Positions 8,061 through 16,213 are shown, counted from the stretch's first letter. The stretch is DNA of 40,455 nt from CANGYM01 sp044235825 (GCA_044235825.1 JBIIHL010000011.1:1-40455), one strand, 5' to 3'. Notes: a model not told the origin generated them from the sequence alone. Numbers and translations are program-made.

Positions 8061-9506
8061 TTATTCCATAACAGCGCCACCCATGGGAACACTGCTGCCT
8101 GTTTTGCTGCGTTCGCTGTTGGAGATGCGAGAGGGACGCAGGGTATCCGAGAGTCTTTGGCCCCCAAAAGCCCGCTGGGCAAAGGTGGGGACACGCAAAT
8201 CACTTTGGGGGGTTTTAAAGGCCACTTCGGGGTTGCTGACGGGTGTGACAATGCTGGGGGTCACGATGATCATGAGTTCTGATTTTTTCCGCTCAAAATT
8301 TTCCGAACGGAACAGGGGGCCAAGGATGGGGAGATCCCCCAGTCCAGGCACGGCCTGCAGGGATTCTTTCAGGTTGTTTTGGAACAATCCTGCCAGCAGG
8401 AATCCTTGACCATCGCCCAGTTCCACGGTGGTTTCAACCTTTCTGGATTCAATGGCGGGTATGGTGATGTCCTGAATAATTACAGCCCCGTTATCGCTGA
8501 GGTTGCTGACTTCAGGCTTAACATTCAAACGGATACGATTTTCAGAAAGGACCACGGGGGTAAAATTAAGTTGTACCCCGAATTGTTTGTATTCGGTGTT
8601 GATTTCTCCGTCATTAACAGAGGTGACCACGGGAAATTCCCCACCTGCGAGGAAGCTGGCGGTTTCACCGGACAGGGCGGTTAAGTTGGGCTCGGCCAAA
8701 ACGGTGGCCATACCTTCGTCTTCCAAGGCCTCAAGCAAAACATCCACACCCAAGTTGTCACCAAAATAAGAAAGAAAACTTTGGTAGGGGTTGGGGCTTT
8801 GGCCGCCGACTTTGTAGGGGCTACGACCTGGGCTGAAAAGGTCGGTGTCTTTATCTGGAGTCGTTAGGGCCCCTCTGGGGCTGTACAGACCGGTTCTGAA
8901 TTCACCATTACGTGAATAAAGGTTCCAATCGACCCCAAAGGATTGGGAAACCTCGCGGCTGACCTCGGCCACGCGCACGCGCAGCATGACCTGGTTATCG
9001 GCGGTGGTGGTCATCATGTTGATGATGCCAGAGTCAGATCCCTCAGATCCTAATAGACCTCCGCCTGAGCTGCTTCCTGCGAAGCCTTGGGCGATGCGCA
9101 TGGCCACTTCGGCGTCAGAGGCATTTTTGACCATCCCTTTCAGGACCAAACGACCACCGACAAATTCGGCTTTGATGTTCGCGCTGGGCAAAACCTGTTT
9201 AATGGCATCCATGACCACGGCGGTGTTCATGGACACGGTGATGGTCTCGGTGTAGGCAATTTTGCCATCCCCATCCAGAACATGCAGGGTGGTTGAGCCC
9301 TGTTTCAAGCCATAAACATACAGCATGTTGGCAAACTCTGCGGACACATCCACAATTTCAGAATTGGCCACGAAAACGGCTTTGGCAGGTTTTGTTAGGG
9401 GAATGAATTTTCCTGTTCCGGCCATGATCTCCATAGCCGAGGCCAAAGGTGCATGGGCACAAAAGAGCGTCAGAATCATCAAAGGGATATATTTTTTCAT
9501 CATCAT
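8061..9506 (-). CDS. cpaC: CpaC/RcpA, Flp pilus outer-membrane secretin
   Basis: About 481 residues. A signal peptide ends near ASAME. Then come the N-terminal pilus-formation domain (TGKFIPLTKPAKAVFVAN), a BON-like domain, and the secretin domain with ALSGETASFLAGGEFPV and the C-terminal GLFQNNLKESLQAVPGLGDLPILGPLFRS followed by ELMIIVTPSIV. It forms the outer-membrane ring through which the Flp pilus exits. Three consecutive ATG codons (9506, 9503, 9500) compete as starts. An upstream TTG9521 in the same frame is less likely. Confidence 0.95.
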   Translation of the reverse strand: MMMKKYIPLMILTLFCAHAPLASAMEIMAGTGKFIPLTKPAKAVFVANSEIVDVSAEFANMLYVYGLKQGSTTLHVLDGDGKIAYTETITVSMNTAVVMDAIKQVLPSANIKAEFVGGRLVLKGMVKNASDAEVAMRIAQGFAGSSSGGGLLGSEGSDSGIINMMTTTADNQVMLRVRVAEVSREVSQSFGVDWNLYSRNGEFRTGLYSPRGALTTPDKDTDLFSPGRSPYKVGGQSPNPYQSFLSYFGDNLGVDVLLEALEDEGMATVLAEPNLTALSGETASFLAGGEFPVVTSVNDGEINTEYKQFGVQLNFTPVVLSENRIRLNVKPEVSNLSDNGAVIIQDITIPAIESRKVETTVELGDGQGFLLAGLFQNNLKESLQAVPGLGDLPILGPLFRSENFERKKSELMIIVTPSIVTPVSNPEVAFKTPQSDLRVPTFAQRAFGGQRLSDTLRPSRISNSERSKTGSSVPMGGAVME

Positions 9507-9537
9507 AACATAAACTTTCAATAAAAAAGATCAAAGC

Positions 9538-10662
9538 TTAAGGGTTAGTAGGGGAAGAGATATTGTTAGATCCCTCTTGTTTTCCTTTGGCAGAGCCGCG
9601 CATCATAAAAATCTTTTCTTGGTCTTGGGCATTTTGGGTTTTATTTTGGGTTTCAGGGGCGGAGATATTTTTTTTGATTTCTTGTTTGCCCTTGGATGAA
9701 CCGAGCATGATAAACATGTTTTGATCCTCAACATCCTTTGTTTTGGATGGTTTTCCGGTTTTTATGGTGTTTGTTAAATCGGGATTAAATCTGGCGATAA
9801 AGGGGCTGATATCCGTTGTGACGGTTTGGGATTTGAAATCGCCATCCAATGCACTCTCGATAAAATAGGGGGGTGTGATAGATTTTTTTTCAATCTCTTC
9901 AGTGGTGTACTGGGTGTAAAGAGACAGTTGAAGGGGATTGGCCACCACAGAAATTTCCCCTGTTTTTGAGGCAACGGCAAGGATTTCTGCAATTTTTTCT
10001 GTGACTTCCAGCGTAACACTTTTGGCGACCTTGGCTGCTTGCTGCGGGGCAGCCGTTTGTGCTGTTTCAGGGTTGGCGGCAAAATTAAACTGACCGTCAA
10101 TGGCCAGAATACGAATGTTTTTAAAGAGGGTTTCCACGACGTCCACAGATTCTTGTTTGTTTTTTGTAACATCAATGGGCATTTTGTGATTAAAAACAAT
10201 ATCAACGTAATCCCCTGGCTGAAGGGCGCCCAGGACATAGCCGTCAGATGGTTTGATATCCACGGAGGTGGCTTTCATCCCCTTGCGAATCAGGGCCGAG
10301 AAATAGTTGCTGCGGCTTTGTGCGGTGACCAAATTGGATTTGAGCAAGGGGGTTCCTGCCGGCTGTGGGGTTAGAAAAGCGGCACCAATAAAGCTGGGCA
10401 GTTCGTCTTTTTTGATATGATCGGGAAGAATACCATTTTTGGGCCATTCTTTAACTTCGACGAGAGCCTCTGAAACAATACCACCGGCGTAAACTTTATT
10501 TTTCAGGGTGTAAATTTCTGTGCCTTTAAATTTTTCCACAAGTTCTTTGGTGTTAAAGGCCTGTTGTTGAACTGTAAGATCGGTTTTCTTCTCTTGTGTG
10601 GAAAGAAACAAAGCCAAAAAGCCAGCCAGAACTGCAGCGGCGACGAGATAAAGAATACGCAT
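9538..10662 (-). CDS. cpaB: CpaB, Flp pilus assembly protein with a duplicated C-terminal motif
   Basis: 374 residues with one N-terminal membrane segment (ILYLVAAAVLAGFLALFL), a SAF/ChapFlgA-type domain (KVYAGGIVSEALVEV, then KGMKATSVDIKPSDGYVLGALQPGDYVDIV) and the RcpC/CpaB domain with SVTLEVTEKIAEILAVASKTG. It is a periplasmic partner of the secretin. AGGA lies 9 bases before ATG10662. Unusually, the C-terminus holds the motif FIMLGSSKGKQE twice (second copy FMMRGSAKGKQE) in two units of about 30 residues; most CpaB proteins end with a single such RG-type motif. Confidence 0.92.
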   Translation of the reverse strand: MRILYLVAAAVLAGFLALFLSTQEKKTDLTVQQQAFNTKELVEKFKGTEIYTLKNKVYAGGIVSEALVEVKEWPKNGILPDHIKKDELPSFIGAAFLTPQPAGTPLLKSNLVTAQSRSNYFSALIRKGMKATSVDIKPSDGYVLGALQPGDYVDIVFNHKMPIDVTKNKQESVDVVETLFKNIRILAIDGQFNFAANPETAQTAAPQQAAKVAKSVTLEVTEKIAEILAVASKTGEISVVANPLQLSLYTQYTTEEIEKKSITPPYFIESALDGDFKSQTVTTDISPFIARFNPDLTNTIKTGKPSKTKDVEDQNMFIMLGSSKGKQEIKKNISAPETQNKTQNAQDQEKIFMMRGSAKGKQEGSNNISSPTNP

Positions 10663-10686
10663 AAATTTTTATCCTTTTAAAAATAC

Positions 10687-11208
10687 CTAACTTTGAAACA
10701 TCTGGGTCCAAACCTTGGCAAAAAGAAAAAACCCCCCCGCCGATAAGGCCAAACCATAAGGTATCTTGAGGTTTAGCATATCGGGTAAATCTGAATTTTC
10801 CTTTAAAGGCATGATTTTTCTGTAATGAATCCCCAGATAAACCACAGAAACAACAAAACCCGCGACAGCCATAACCATCAAAAACATCATGACGTTTTGG
10901 GGTTGGCACCAGAATCCCAAAGCGGCGAACAGTTTACCATCCCCAGCGCCCATCAGTTTAAAATAAAAAACAAGAAAGCCAACGAGGAGGAAAACCGCCC
11001 CGATGAGAAGCTGAATCAAGATGGCAGAGGGAGGAAGCAGGGGCAACCAAACCCCAAAAGCCGAAACACCAATGGCGATGGCCAGCCGATTGCTGATGCG
11101 ATACGTGGTCACATCCTGATAACAGATCAAGAGAGATGCGATAAAGGCAAAAATAATGCACAGTGAAGGCAAATAAACTGACAGAATGTTGTGGACGTCA
11201 AGGTTCAT
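10687..11208 (-). CDS. cpaA: CpaA/TadV, prepilin peptidase
   Basis: 173 residues, almost entirely membrane-embedded, a type IV prepilin peptidase of the A24 aspartate-protease family. The two catalytic Asp motifs are visible: DVTTYRISNRLA near residue 31, and GAGDGKLFAALGFW near residue 91. It would cleave the leader of Flp prepilin. It is the first gene of the cpa operon, downstream of a strong promoter. In Caulobacter pilA (the pilin) precedes cpaA; here nothing encodes a pilin in the 190 bases upstream. No clear Shine-Dalgarno sequence precedes ATG11208. Confidence 0.92.
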   Translation of the reverse strand: MNLDVHNILSVYLPSLCIIFAFIASLLICYQDVTTYRISNRLAIAIGVSAFGVWLPLLPPSAILIQLLIGAVFLLVGFLVFYFKLMGAGDGKLFAALGFWCQPQNVMMFLMVMAVAGFVVSVVYLGIHYRKIMPLKENSDLPDMLNLKIPYGLALSAGGFFLFAKVWTQMFQS

Positions 11209-11265
11209 TAAATCAACGGCGTAATAAAGGTTAAAGGTTTATTAAGAAAAAATAAAACTCTTTCG

Positions 11266-11294
11266 TGTATACAGCGTATAAAAAAGTAAGTCAA
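11266..11294 (-). promoter_or_regulatory. Strong sigma70-like promoter for the cpa operon
   Basis: On the minus strand TTGACT (11294-11289), a 17-base spacer, and TATACA (11271-11266). Both hexamers match the consensus at five of six positions. It would give a leader of about 50 bases before cpaA and is the only strong promoter I see for the eight-gene pilus operon. Confidence 0.7.
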
Positions 11295-11398
11295 GTTATT
11301 TTTTTAAAAAAAATAAAATTTTATATGATTCCGCTGAAAAGTGCTGGTTATCCCATGGCGGTTTATGGTTAAAAATTATTGTTTAAAAAGGATTTTTT

Positions 11399-12250
11399 AT
11401 GAAAATAGTATCCCCCTCTTTGTTGCAGCATCTGCAGGGTTATGTCACAACCCTGGCCACGTGTTTTAAAATTTCCCGTTTGGACGGCGTTGTTTATGGG
11501 TTTACCAGTTGGGACCGGACGTTGGTTTTGGATGGGGTTGTCTATCAGGCCACGGAAAGCTTGCTGAGCTCTGCGCTGGAGAGCACGGCGGATTTAACGC
11601 CGGATAATTTGGACATTCAGGGGGCGTTGAATCATGATGTGTTGGATGCCTCGGATCTTCTCTCGGGGGTTTATGATGGGGCGTTTGTGGATGTGTTTCG
11701 GGTGAATTATCAGGATTTGCCCACCAGCCTGAGTGATACCCGCATTTTATGGCTGCGCCGCGCGGTGATTGCCACGGTCAGTTTTGAAAACGGGCGTTTT
11801 GTGGCGGAATTGCGGGGCCTGAGCGAAAAGCTGAAAAAGGCGCATCTGGACCTGTACAGTCCCACGTGCCGCGCCAGACGCTTGGGGGATTGGGCCTGCG
11901 GGGTTTCGCTGGTGGGTCATCAAAACACCCACACCGTGACAGCGGTGAGCGATGGGCGGCGGTTTGGGGCGAGCCATGTTCAGGACAATGATTATTATCG
12001 TTTTGGTCTGATCCGCTGGACATCGGGCCAGAATATGGGGCGCGAGTTTGTGGTTAAGGCCTATGCCTCTGGTCAATTTACGCTGGCCTTTGCGGCGCCC
12101 TTTGCAGTGGCTGTGGGGGATGCCTTTGTGGCCACGCGGGGGTGCGACCGGCAATTTTCCACGTGCCGCGATGTGTTTAATAACGTTAAGAATTTTCGCG
12201 GTGAACCCCCGCATTTGCTGCCTGGGGAGGATAAAATCCGAACGCTGTAG
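11399..12250 (+). CDS. DUF2163 / GTA tail hub protein (gp13-like)
   Basis: 283 residues, a DUF2163 protein with the phage BR0599-type C-terminal domain, homologous to the tail hub of Rhodobacter GTA (g13). The N-terminal half has the WDRTLVLDGVVYQAT repeat-like strands and LTPDNLDIQGAL. The C-terminal half has four cysteines (C157, C167, C249, C256; YSPTCRARRLGDWACG and RGCDRQFSTCRD). From memory, the equivalent Cys set in the GTA hub binds an iron-sulfur cluster. AAAAGGA lies 6 bases before ATG11399. It is isolated from the other GTA genes at 1830 and 34113. Confidence 0.88.
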   Translation: MKIVSPSLLQHLQGYVTTLATCFKISRLDGVVYGFTSWDRTLVLDGVVYQATESLLSSALESTADLTPDNLDIQGALNHDVLDASDLLSGVYDGAFVDVFRVNYQDLPTSLSDTRILWLRRAVIATVSFENGRFVAELRGLSEKLKKAHLDLYSPTCRARRLGDWACGVSLVGHQNTHTVTAVSDGRRFGASHVQDNDYYRFGLIRWTSGQNMGREFVVKAYASGQFTLAFAAPFAVAVGDAFVATRGCDRQFSTCRDVFNNVKNFRGEPPHLLPGEDKIRTL

Positions 12251-12260
12251 GCGATTGGGC

Positions 12261-12665
12261 CTATCTGGCCTCAGCAGACAGGGATTCGGGGGTGGTTAGG
12301 TATTGTTTCAAAACAGATTCCAGCGCCGCCCGCCCGATGGGTTTGGTCAGATAATCGGTCATGCCGGCATCCAGACAATGTTCCCTGTCCCCCTCAACTG
12401 CGTTGGCGGTTAGGGCAATGATGGGGATATGGGCCCCGTATTTTGAGGACCTGATTTTTTGCGTGGCCTGAATTCCGTCCATGACAGGCATTTTAATGTC
12501 CATCAGGATGGCATCCAGGGTTTTTTTGTGGGTTTGAAACAAAAAAACGGCCTCTTCGCCGTTGTTGGCCAGCAAAACCTCGCACCCCATCATTTGCAAA
12601 ATGGTGGATACCAGTTTTTGGTTTAATGGGTAATCTTCGGCCAAAAGGATTTGATACAATGCCAT
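12261..12665 (-). CDS. Single-domain response regulator (REC)
   Basis: 134 residues consisting only of a CheY-like receiver domain. LLAEDYPLNQKLV supplies the acidic pocket, the phosphoacceptor Asp is in AILMDIKMPVMDG (about residue 56), then ALTANA with the switch Thr and the conserved Lys in YLTKPI. There is no output domain, so it probably acts by protein contact. The sequence style (NQKLV at the start, ALTANAVEGDREHCLDAGMTDYLTKP) matches receivers of hybrid histidine kinases. AGGA sits 8 bases before ATG12665. It converges with the hub gene, 10 bases away. No kinase is in the window. Confidence 0.92.
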   Translation of the reverse strand: MALYQILLAEDYPLNQKLVSTILQMMGCEVLLANNGEEAVFLFQTHKKTLDAILMDIKMPVMDGIQATQKIRSSKYGAHIPIIALTANAVEGDREHCLDAGMTDYLTKPIGRAALESVLKQYLTTPESLSAEAR

Positions 12666-12751
12666 AAAGAAAATCCTGTATTTTTGTTGACTTTCGTGAG
12701 TATGGTCTTTTTTGGTTAAAATTCCATCAATACAACCTAAGGTTTATTGCT

Positions 12752-13576
12752 TTGTCTGTTTCAACACCATTATTGCCTGAAAAACACGCCTTGGTTGTGG
12801 TTGGGGCGGGGCAGATGGCCCGCGCCATGGTGGCCGGATGGCAGCGGGAGGCGTGTCCGTTTCACACGATTTATACCGTGGATCCCCACCAGACCGAGGG
12901 GTTGGGGGGAAACACCATTGCCTGCGCCCATCCCGAAGACCTGCCCCCCCTGCCCCAGCCCTATGTGGTGATGTTTGCCGTTAAGCCCCAGATTTTGGGG
13001 GATCTGTTGCCCCATTGGAAAGGCATAACGTCCAACGCCCGTTGGGTGGTGTCCATCGCGGCGGGGTTTTCGTGTGCGCGTTTGCAGCAGGGGCTGGGCC
13101 ATCCCGTGATCCGTTTGATGCCCAACACGCCTGTGGCTGTGGGATCGGGGATTATTGGGTATTACACCCCCACCGTTTGCGATGATCAGACACAGGCCTT
13201 TGTTCAGCATATCCTGCGCCCGTTGGGGTTGTTGGTGCCGGTGGGCAGCGAGGATGATTTGAATCGCATCACGGCGTTTTCCGGCAGTGGTCCGGCCTAT
13301 ATTTATGCGTTTCTTGAGGGGTTGGAGCAGGCCGCGCTGTCTCTGGGCCTGTCCCCAGACTTGGCCCCCGCCATGGCCCAAACGCTGATGCGGGGCAGTT
13401 TGAACCTGAAAGACGCAAGCCCCCAATCCGCCGCCGCCCTGCGTCAGGCCGTCACCAGCAAAGGCGGCACGACCGAGGCCGGCCTGTCCATCCTGATGAA
13501 CCCCGACAGCGGCCTGTTCCCCCTGCTGAACGCCACGGTTCAGGCGGCGTATCGGCGGGCGGGGGAGATTGGGTGA
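12752..13576 (+). CDS. proC: Pyrroline-5-carboxylate reductase
   Basis: 274 residues. Makes L-proline from 1-pyrroline-5-carboxylate with NAD(P)H. The Rossmann motif GAGQMARAMVAGW is near residue 19, MPNTPVAVGSG near residue 127, and the family signature ITAFSGSGPAYIYAFLEGL near residue 172, followed by AVTSKGGTTEAGL. It uses a TTG start at 12752 with AAGG 9 bases upstream. The stop TGA lies in the first unit of the heptamer array at 13572. With proA at 37643 it makes up two of the three proline-synthesis steps in this window; proB is not seen. Confidence 0.95.
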   Translation: MSVSTPLLPEKHALVVVGAGQMARAMVAGWQREACPFHTIYTVDPHQTEGLGGNTIACAHPEDLPPLPQPYVVMFAVKPQILGDLLPHWKGITSNARWVVSIAAGFSCARLQQGLGHPVIRLMPNTPVAVGSGIIGYYTPTVCDDQTQAFVQHILRPLGLLVPVGSEDDLNRITAFSGSGPAYIYAFLEGLEQAALSLGLSPDLAPAMAQTLMRGSLNLKDASPQSAAALRQAVTSKGGTTEAGLSILMNPDSGLFPLLNATVQAAYRRAGEIG

Positions 13577-13606
13577 CAGGTGACAGGTGACAGGTGACAG
13601 GTGACA
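13572..13606 (+). repeat. Heptamer array, family 1, at the proC 3' end
   Basis: Five perfect units of GGTGACA. The proC stop TGA (13574-13576) is in the first unit. Same orientation as proC. Confidence 0.95.
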
Positions 13607-13730
13607 GAATCTGGGGTTTTGTTTGGCTATTCAAGGATCATTTTTTCATCCCCCAGAATCTCCATCAAGCGCCGGTACGGCTGGCGGGGGGCGTGTCAGG
13701 GTGGGGGTTTTGGTGTCGTGTGATGATACG

Positions 13731-13762
13731 AAAAAGCCCTGCGGAGGGAAACTCCGCAGGGC
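13731..13762 (-). terminator. Intrinsic terminator of the small exported protein gene
   Basis: Perfect 11-bp stem GCCCTGCGGAG / CTCCGCAGGGC (13736-13746 and 13752-13762) with a 5-base loop. On the minus strand it is followed by five T residues. It lies 24 bases past the stop of the 53-residue gene, and is the clearest intrinsic terminator in the window. Confidence 0.85.
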
Positions 13763-13785
13763 CCCAAGAAACCGAAAAGAGAAAA

Positions 13786-13947
13786 CTACTCTTTAGGGGC
13801 AGCAGGCTGTTCGCCAGCAGGGGTTTCTGTGGTGGTGGTTGTTGTGGTGGTTTCTTCTTTTTTCACTTCTTTGGTTTCGTCAGCAGCGTGAGCAGCGGAA
13901 ACAGCGAAAAGAGACAGAATAGCAGACAGTAAGATACTTGTTTTCAT
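13786..13947 (-). CDS. Small exported Thr-rich protein, 53 residues
   Basis: A tiny gene with every sign of being real: a sigma70-like promoter at 14037-14010, GAGG 9 bases before ATG13947, and a perfect intrinsic terminator 24 bases past the stop. The product begins with a Sec signal peptide (MKTSILLSAILSLFAVSAAHA) with a likely cut after AHA at residue 21, leaving a mature peptide of about 32 residues: DETKEVKKEE, eight consecutive Thr, then an Ala/Pro/Glu-rich tail. It has no Cys and no recognisable fold, and is probably disordered in the periplasm or outside. I recognise no family. The eight Thr are encoded by mixed ACC/ACA codons, not a simple triplet run. Confidence 0.75.
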   Translation of the reverse strand: MKTSILLSAILSLFAVSAAHAADETKEVKKEETTTTTTTTETPAGEQPAAPKE

Positions 13948-14009
13948 TTAAAGAACCTCATTTAAGGCAGTTTGAAAAAAAGTGTGATTTGATTCGCACC
14001 TTGAATTTA

Positions 14010-14037
14010 GTCATACCCTATCCACACAGAAATGCAA
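14010..14037 (-). promoter_or_regulatory. Promoter of the 53-residue exported protein
   Basis: On the minus strand TTGCAT (14037-14032), a 16-base spacer and TATGAC (14015-14010), giving a leader of about 55 bases. Confidence 0.5.
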
Positions 14038-14268
14038 GAGGATTTTTTTAAAGCAGAGAATTTTGGTTGTTCTTGTTGTGATTGGTTGTTTTTTTAATTT
14101 AAAGTATTGGTTTTCAAGGGTTTTAAAAAAAGAAAAAAAGGGCCTTTGTTTGGGCTTTGTGTTGCTGGTTGGTGTTTTCCAAAGGGGTGTTTGAAAAAAA
14201 AGTTTTGTGAAAAGGTACTACTTGGGCAGACAATGGAATGCAAATGATCTCTGAGATGTGCGTGCGCG
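14038..14268. other. Low-complexity intergenic stretch
   Basis: T- and G-rich on the plus strand with many TTTT and GGTTGTT runs. I see no open frame with a credible start, no strong hairpin and no tRNA. It separates two minus-strand transcription units. Confidence 0.5.
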
Positions 14269-15051
14269 TTATGCCTTTTCCATCAGGGATCGGAAAATAT
14301 CGGCGCGAGATGTGAAAAACTCTTTTTTTTCAAAGATATTATGGGTTTTTAAATAATCACAATAATCCACGGGGATGAGGGGATTTTTTAGCCATATCCC
14401 CTGAACAGCCTCCAGCATTTCTTGGGTATCGGCGATGCTTTGCCATAAATCCTGGGGGTTAGGGTCGCCCTCTTTGACGGAGGCCTTTCCTGAAAACAGG
14501 TCCGTTAAACGGGTTAAAAGACAGTCGTAAAGGGTCATAAGGACAAACCCGCGGGCGGTTTCTAGGGCCTCAACACAAACCTGATGCAGCAGGATTTCAC
14601 TGGATTGCCAACCGATTAAAAAGGCTTTGGGGTTGTCTTCTAGGGTTTGAATCAGCTGCGCTTGTAAAGCGTGTAAAACATTTTCCGGCCAGAATGACAG
14701 GGTCGCATCGGCATGTTTTTGCTCGGACTGTTGACGATAAAGATCATAACAGGCCAGATATCCCGTTGCCTGAGCGTATTCTTCCAAATCCTCAACCAAG
14801 TGTTGTTCAAACAAAAACCGCGTCAACGCCACCAACGTCACCAAATCGGGGACAGAGGGAACAGCAAGGGGTTTATGGTGCAGGTGATCTTCTAAAACTT
14901 TGCCTTCTGCACACAAACGCACGATGGATAGGGGTTTGAGGAAGTGGATTTTGTGCTGGACTTTGTCCTCGAAGGCTTCCTCAGAAATCACGGGACCCGG
15001 TAACGCTCGCAGGCAAACGTCCCAAAACCAAGACATAGCCCGCCGAGCCAT
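14269..15051 (-). CDS. Hypothetical protein, 260 residues
   Basis: I do not recognise a family. The product is soluble and mostly helical, with Leu-rich amphipathic segments (LVALTRFLFEQHLVEDLEEYAQ and ALQAQLIQTLEDN) and no membrane segment or signal peptide. ATG15051 is chosen because AGGA lies 7 bases upstream; an in-frame TTG at 15108 would overlap the preceding gene by 29 bases. It lies 28 bases downstream of the 228-residue gene and is probably cotranscribed with it. Both share a style: helical, Cys-containing, no recognisable catalytic motif. They may be distant relatives or partners, but I cannot show this. Confidence 0.7.
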   Translation of the reverse strand: MARRAMSWFWDVCLRALPGPVISEEAFEDKVQHKIHFLKPLSIVRLCAEGKVLEDHLHHKPLAVPSVPDLVTLVALTRFLFEQHLVEDLEEYAQATGYLACYDLYRQQSEQKHADATLSFWPENVLHALQAQLIQTLEDNPKAFLIGWQSSEILLHQVCVEALETARGFVLMTLYDCLLTRLTDLFSGKASVKEGDPNPQDLWQSIADTQEMLEAVQGIWLKNPLIPVDYCDYLKTHNIFEKKEFFTSRADIFRSLMEKA

Positions 15052-15079
15052 AAAACCATCCTGAGTGATGCATGATCGT

Positions 15080-15766
15080 TTAAGAATATATCCGATTTGC
15101 CTTTTCAAGGCAAATCAGAACCGAGCGCAAACATTGGGATTGTTTGGCGATTTCCAAAAATTTCATGGATTTTGAAAATTCAATGGCGGTTTCTTCGCGT
15201 TGATAAAGGGCGGAGAGGATTTCTTCGTATTTTATACGAATCATGTTGTGAAGGGCCCCTTCGGTTTCCGGATGGGTTTCCTGACAAGAAACATTCATCA
15301 CACAGGCCAGACGCAACAGTTCCACATAATGAATATGAAACAGGGACGAACGAATGGCCCGTGTTTCATGAATGTTATGGGGATCCCAACTGGCAATCAT
15401 GCCGTAGGGATCATCACAAAAATCGTGATAATAAAGATCCCAAATCGCCTGATACACTTCTGAAAAAATTTGTTTTAGGGGGTCTTCCCCTGATGGGAGG
15501 GACGCGAGGCAATCATACAGAGCCTCCAGCGAAAGATCAGCGTAAGCGGTAAAATGTTCATAACCATATTGATGAGACAGCACCGCATAAAGGGACTTTA
15601 ACGCCACGAGATCCTTCTGATGAATCCCGCTCGACGATCCCCGCAGGGCATCACTGATTTGAAACAAATACGCTAAGAGCTCCAGAGGGCTTTTGTCAGA
15701 CAGAGTACCGGAAAACTCTGGAGAGGATGAAACGGGCGAAGATTCATCGGAAAAAGGTAAAGTCAT
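15080..15766 (-). CDS. Hypothetical protein, 228 residues
   Basis: Unrecognised. The N-terminal 25 residues are Ser/Pro-rich (SDESSPVSSSPEFSG) and probably disordered. The rest is predicted helical (LLAYLFQISDALRG, then FSEVYQAIWDLYYHDF and MIRIKYEEILSALYQREETA). No signal peptide or membrane segment. GGGA lies 5 bases before ATG15766. It is the first gene of a likely two-gene unit with the downstream 260-residue gene. Confidence 0.7.
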   Translation of the reverse strand: MTLPFSDESSPVSSSPEFSGTLSDKSPLELLAYLFQISDALRGSSSGIHQKDLVALKSLYAVLSHQYGYEHFTAYADLSLEALYDCLASLPSGEDPLKQIFSEVYQAIWDLYYHDFCDDPYGMIASWDPHNIHETRAIRSSLFHIHYVELLRLACVMNVSCQETHPETEGALHNMIRIKYEEILSALYQREETAIEFSKSMKFLEIAKQSQCLRSVLICLEKANRIYS

Positions 15767-15851
15767 AAAAATCCCGCAAAATCAGTGACTCTACGGATTG
15801 TGACATAGAAGGGTAAACATAGCGTTTAGGGGGACGGATCGGGTGAGGGTT

Positions 15852-16193
15852 TTATACGTTTGCCAAAGCGTCTTGAAAAACCCATGGATCCCGTCGGCGG
15901 ATGGTGGTTTTGATGGTTTCACCCATGCTTTGGGTGGCCATATCCAATTCGTAGCGTTTTTGCAAATTCATCCAAAACGCCGCAGACACCCCAAGCCATT
16001 GTTCCAAACGAAGGGCCGTATCCGCCGTCATCGCCCGTTTTCCCGCAGTCAGTTGATAAATTCGGTTTGAGGGAATGTTGAGCTCTTTGGCCAAAGCCGC
16101 CGGAGACAGACCAAGCTCGGACAATTCATCCGCCAAAACTTTACCAGGGTGGATGGGGATTTTTTGGGTCATTGGATGTTGGGAATGTTTCAT
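15852..16193 (-). CDS. HigA/VapI-type XRE antitoxin, orphan
   Basis: 113 residues with the HigA-family beginning IHPGKVLADELSELGLSPAALAKEL, a helix-turn-helix around residues 25-60 (NIPSNRIYQLTAGKRAMTADTALRLEQWLG), and the conserved SAAFWMNLQKRYELDMA. AAGG lies 7 bases before ATG16193. These proteins neutralise HigB-type toxins and repress their own operon. No higB lies upstream, where yidC ends 20 bases away, or downstream. It is therefore a solitary antitoxin or a leftover regulator. Confidence 0.88.
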   Translation of the reverse strand: MKHSQHPMTQKIPIHPGKVLADELSELGLSPAALAKELNIPSNRIYQLTAGKRAMTADTALRLEQWLGVSAAFWMNLQKRYELDMATQSMGETIKTTIRRRDPWVFQDALANV

Positions 16194-16213
16194 TTGCTTG
16201 ACCTTATAATAAC

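Noticed and set aside
13627..13695. Minus-strand fragment RQPYRRLMEILGDEKMILE next to the proC heptamer array
   Set aside because: It looks protein-like and would be a third gene piece beside an array, but it is only 22 codons after a stop and unassigned.
13594..13932. Plus-strand open frame running from the proC array through the terminator and over the 53-residue gene
   Set aside because: It crosses a perfect terminator and mirrors the signal-peptide gene on the other strand, which has its own promoter and ribosome site.
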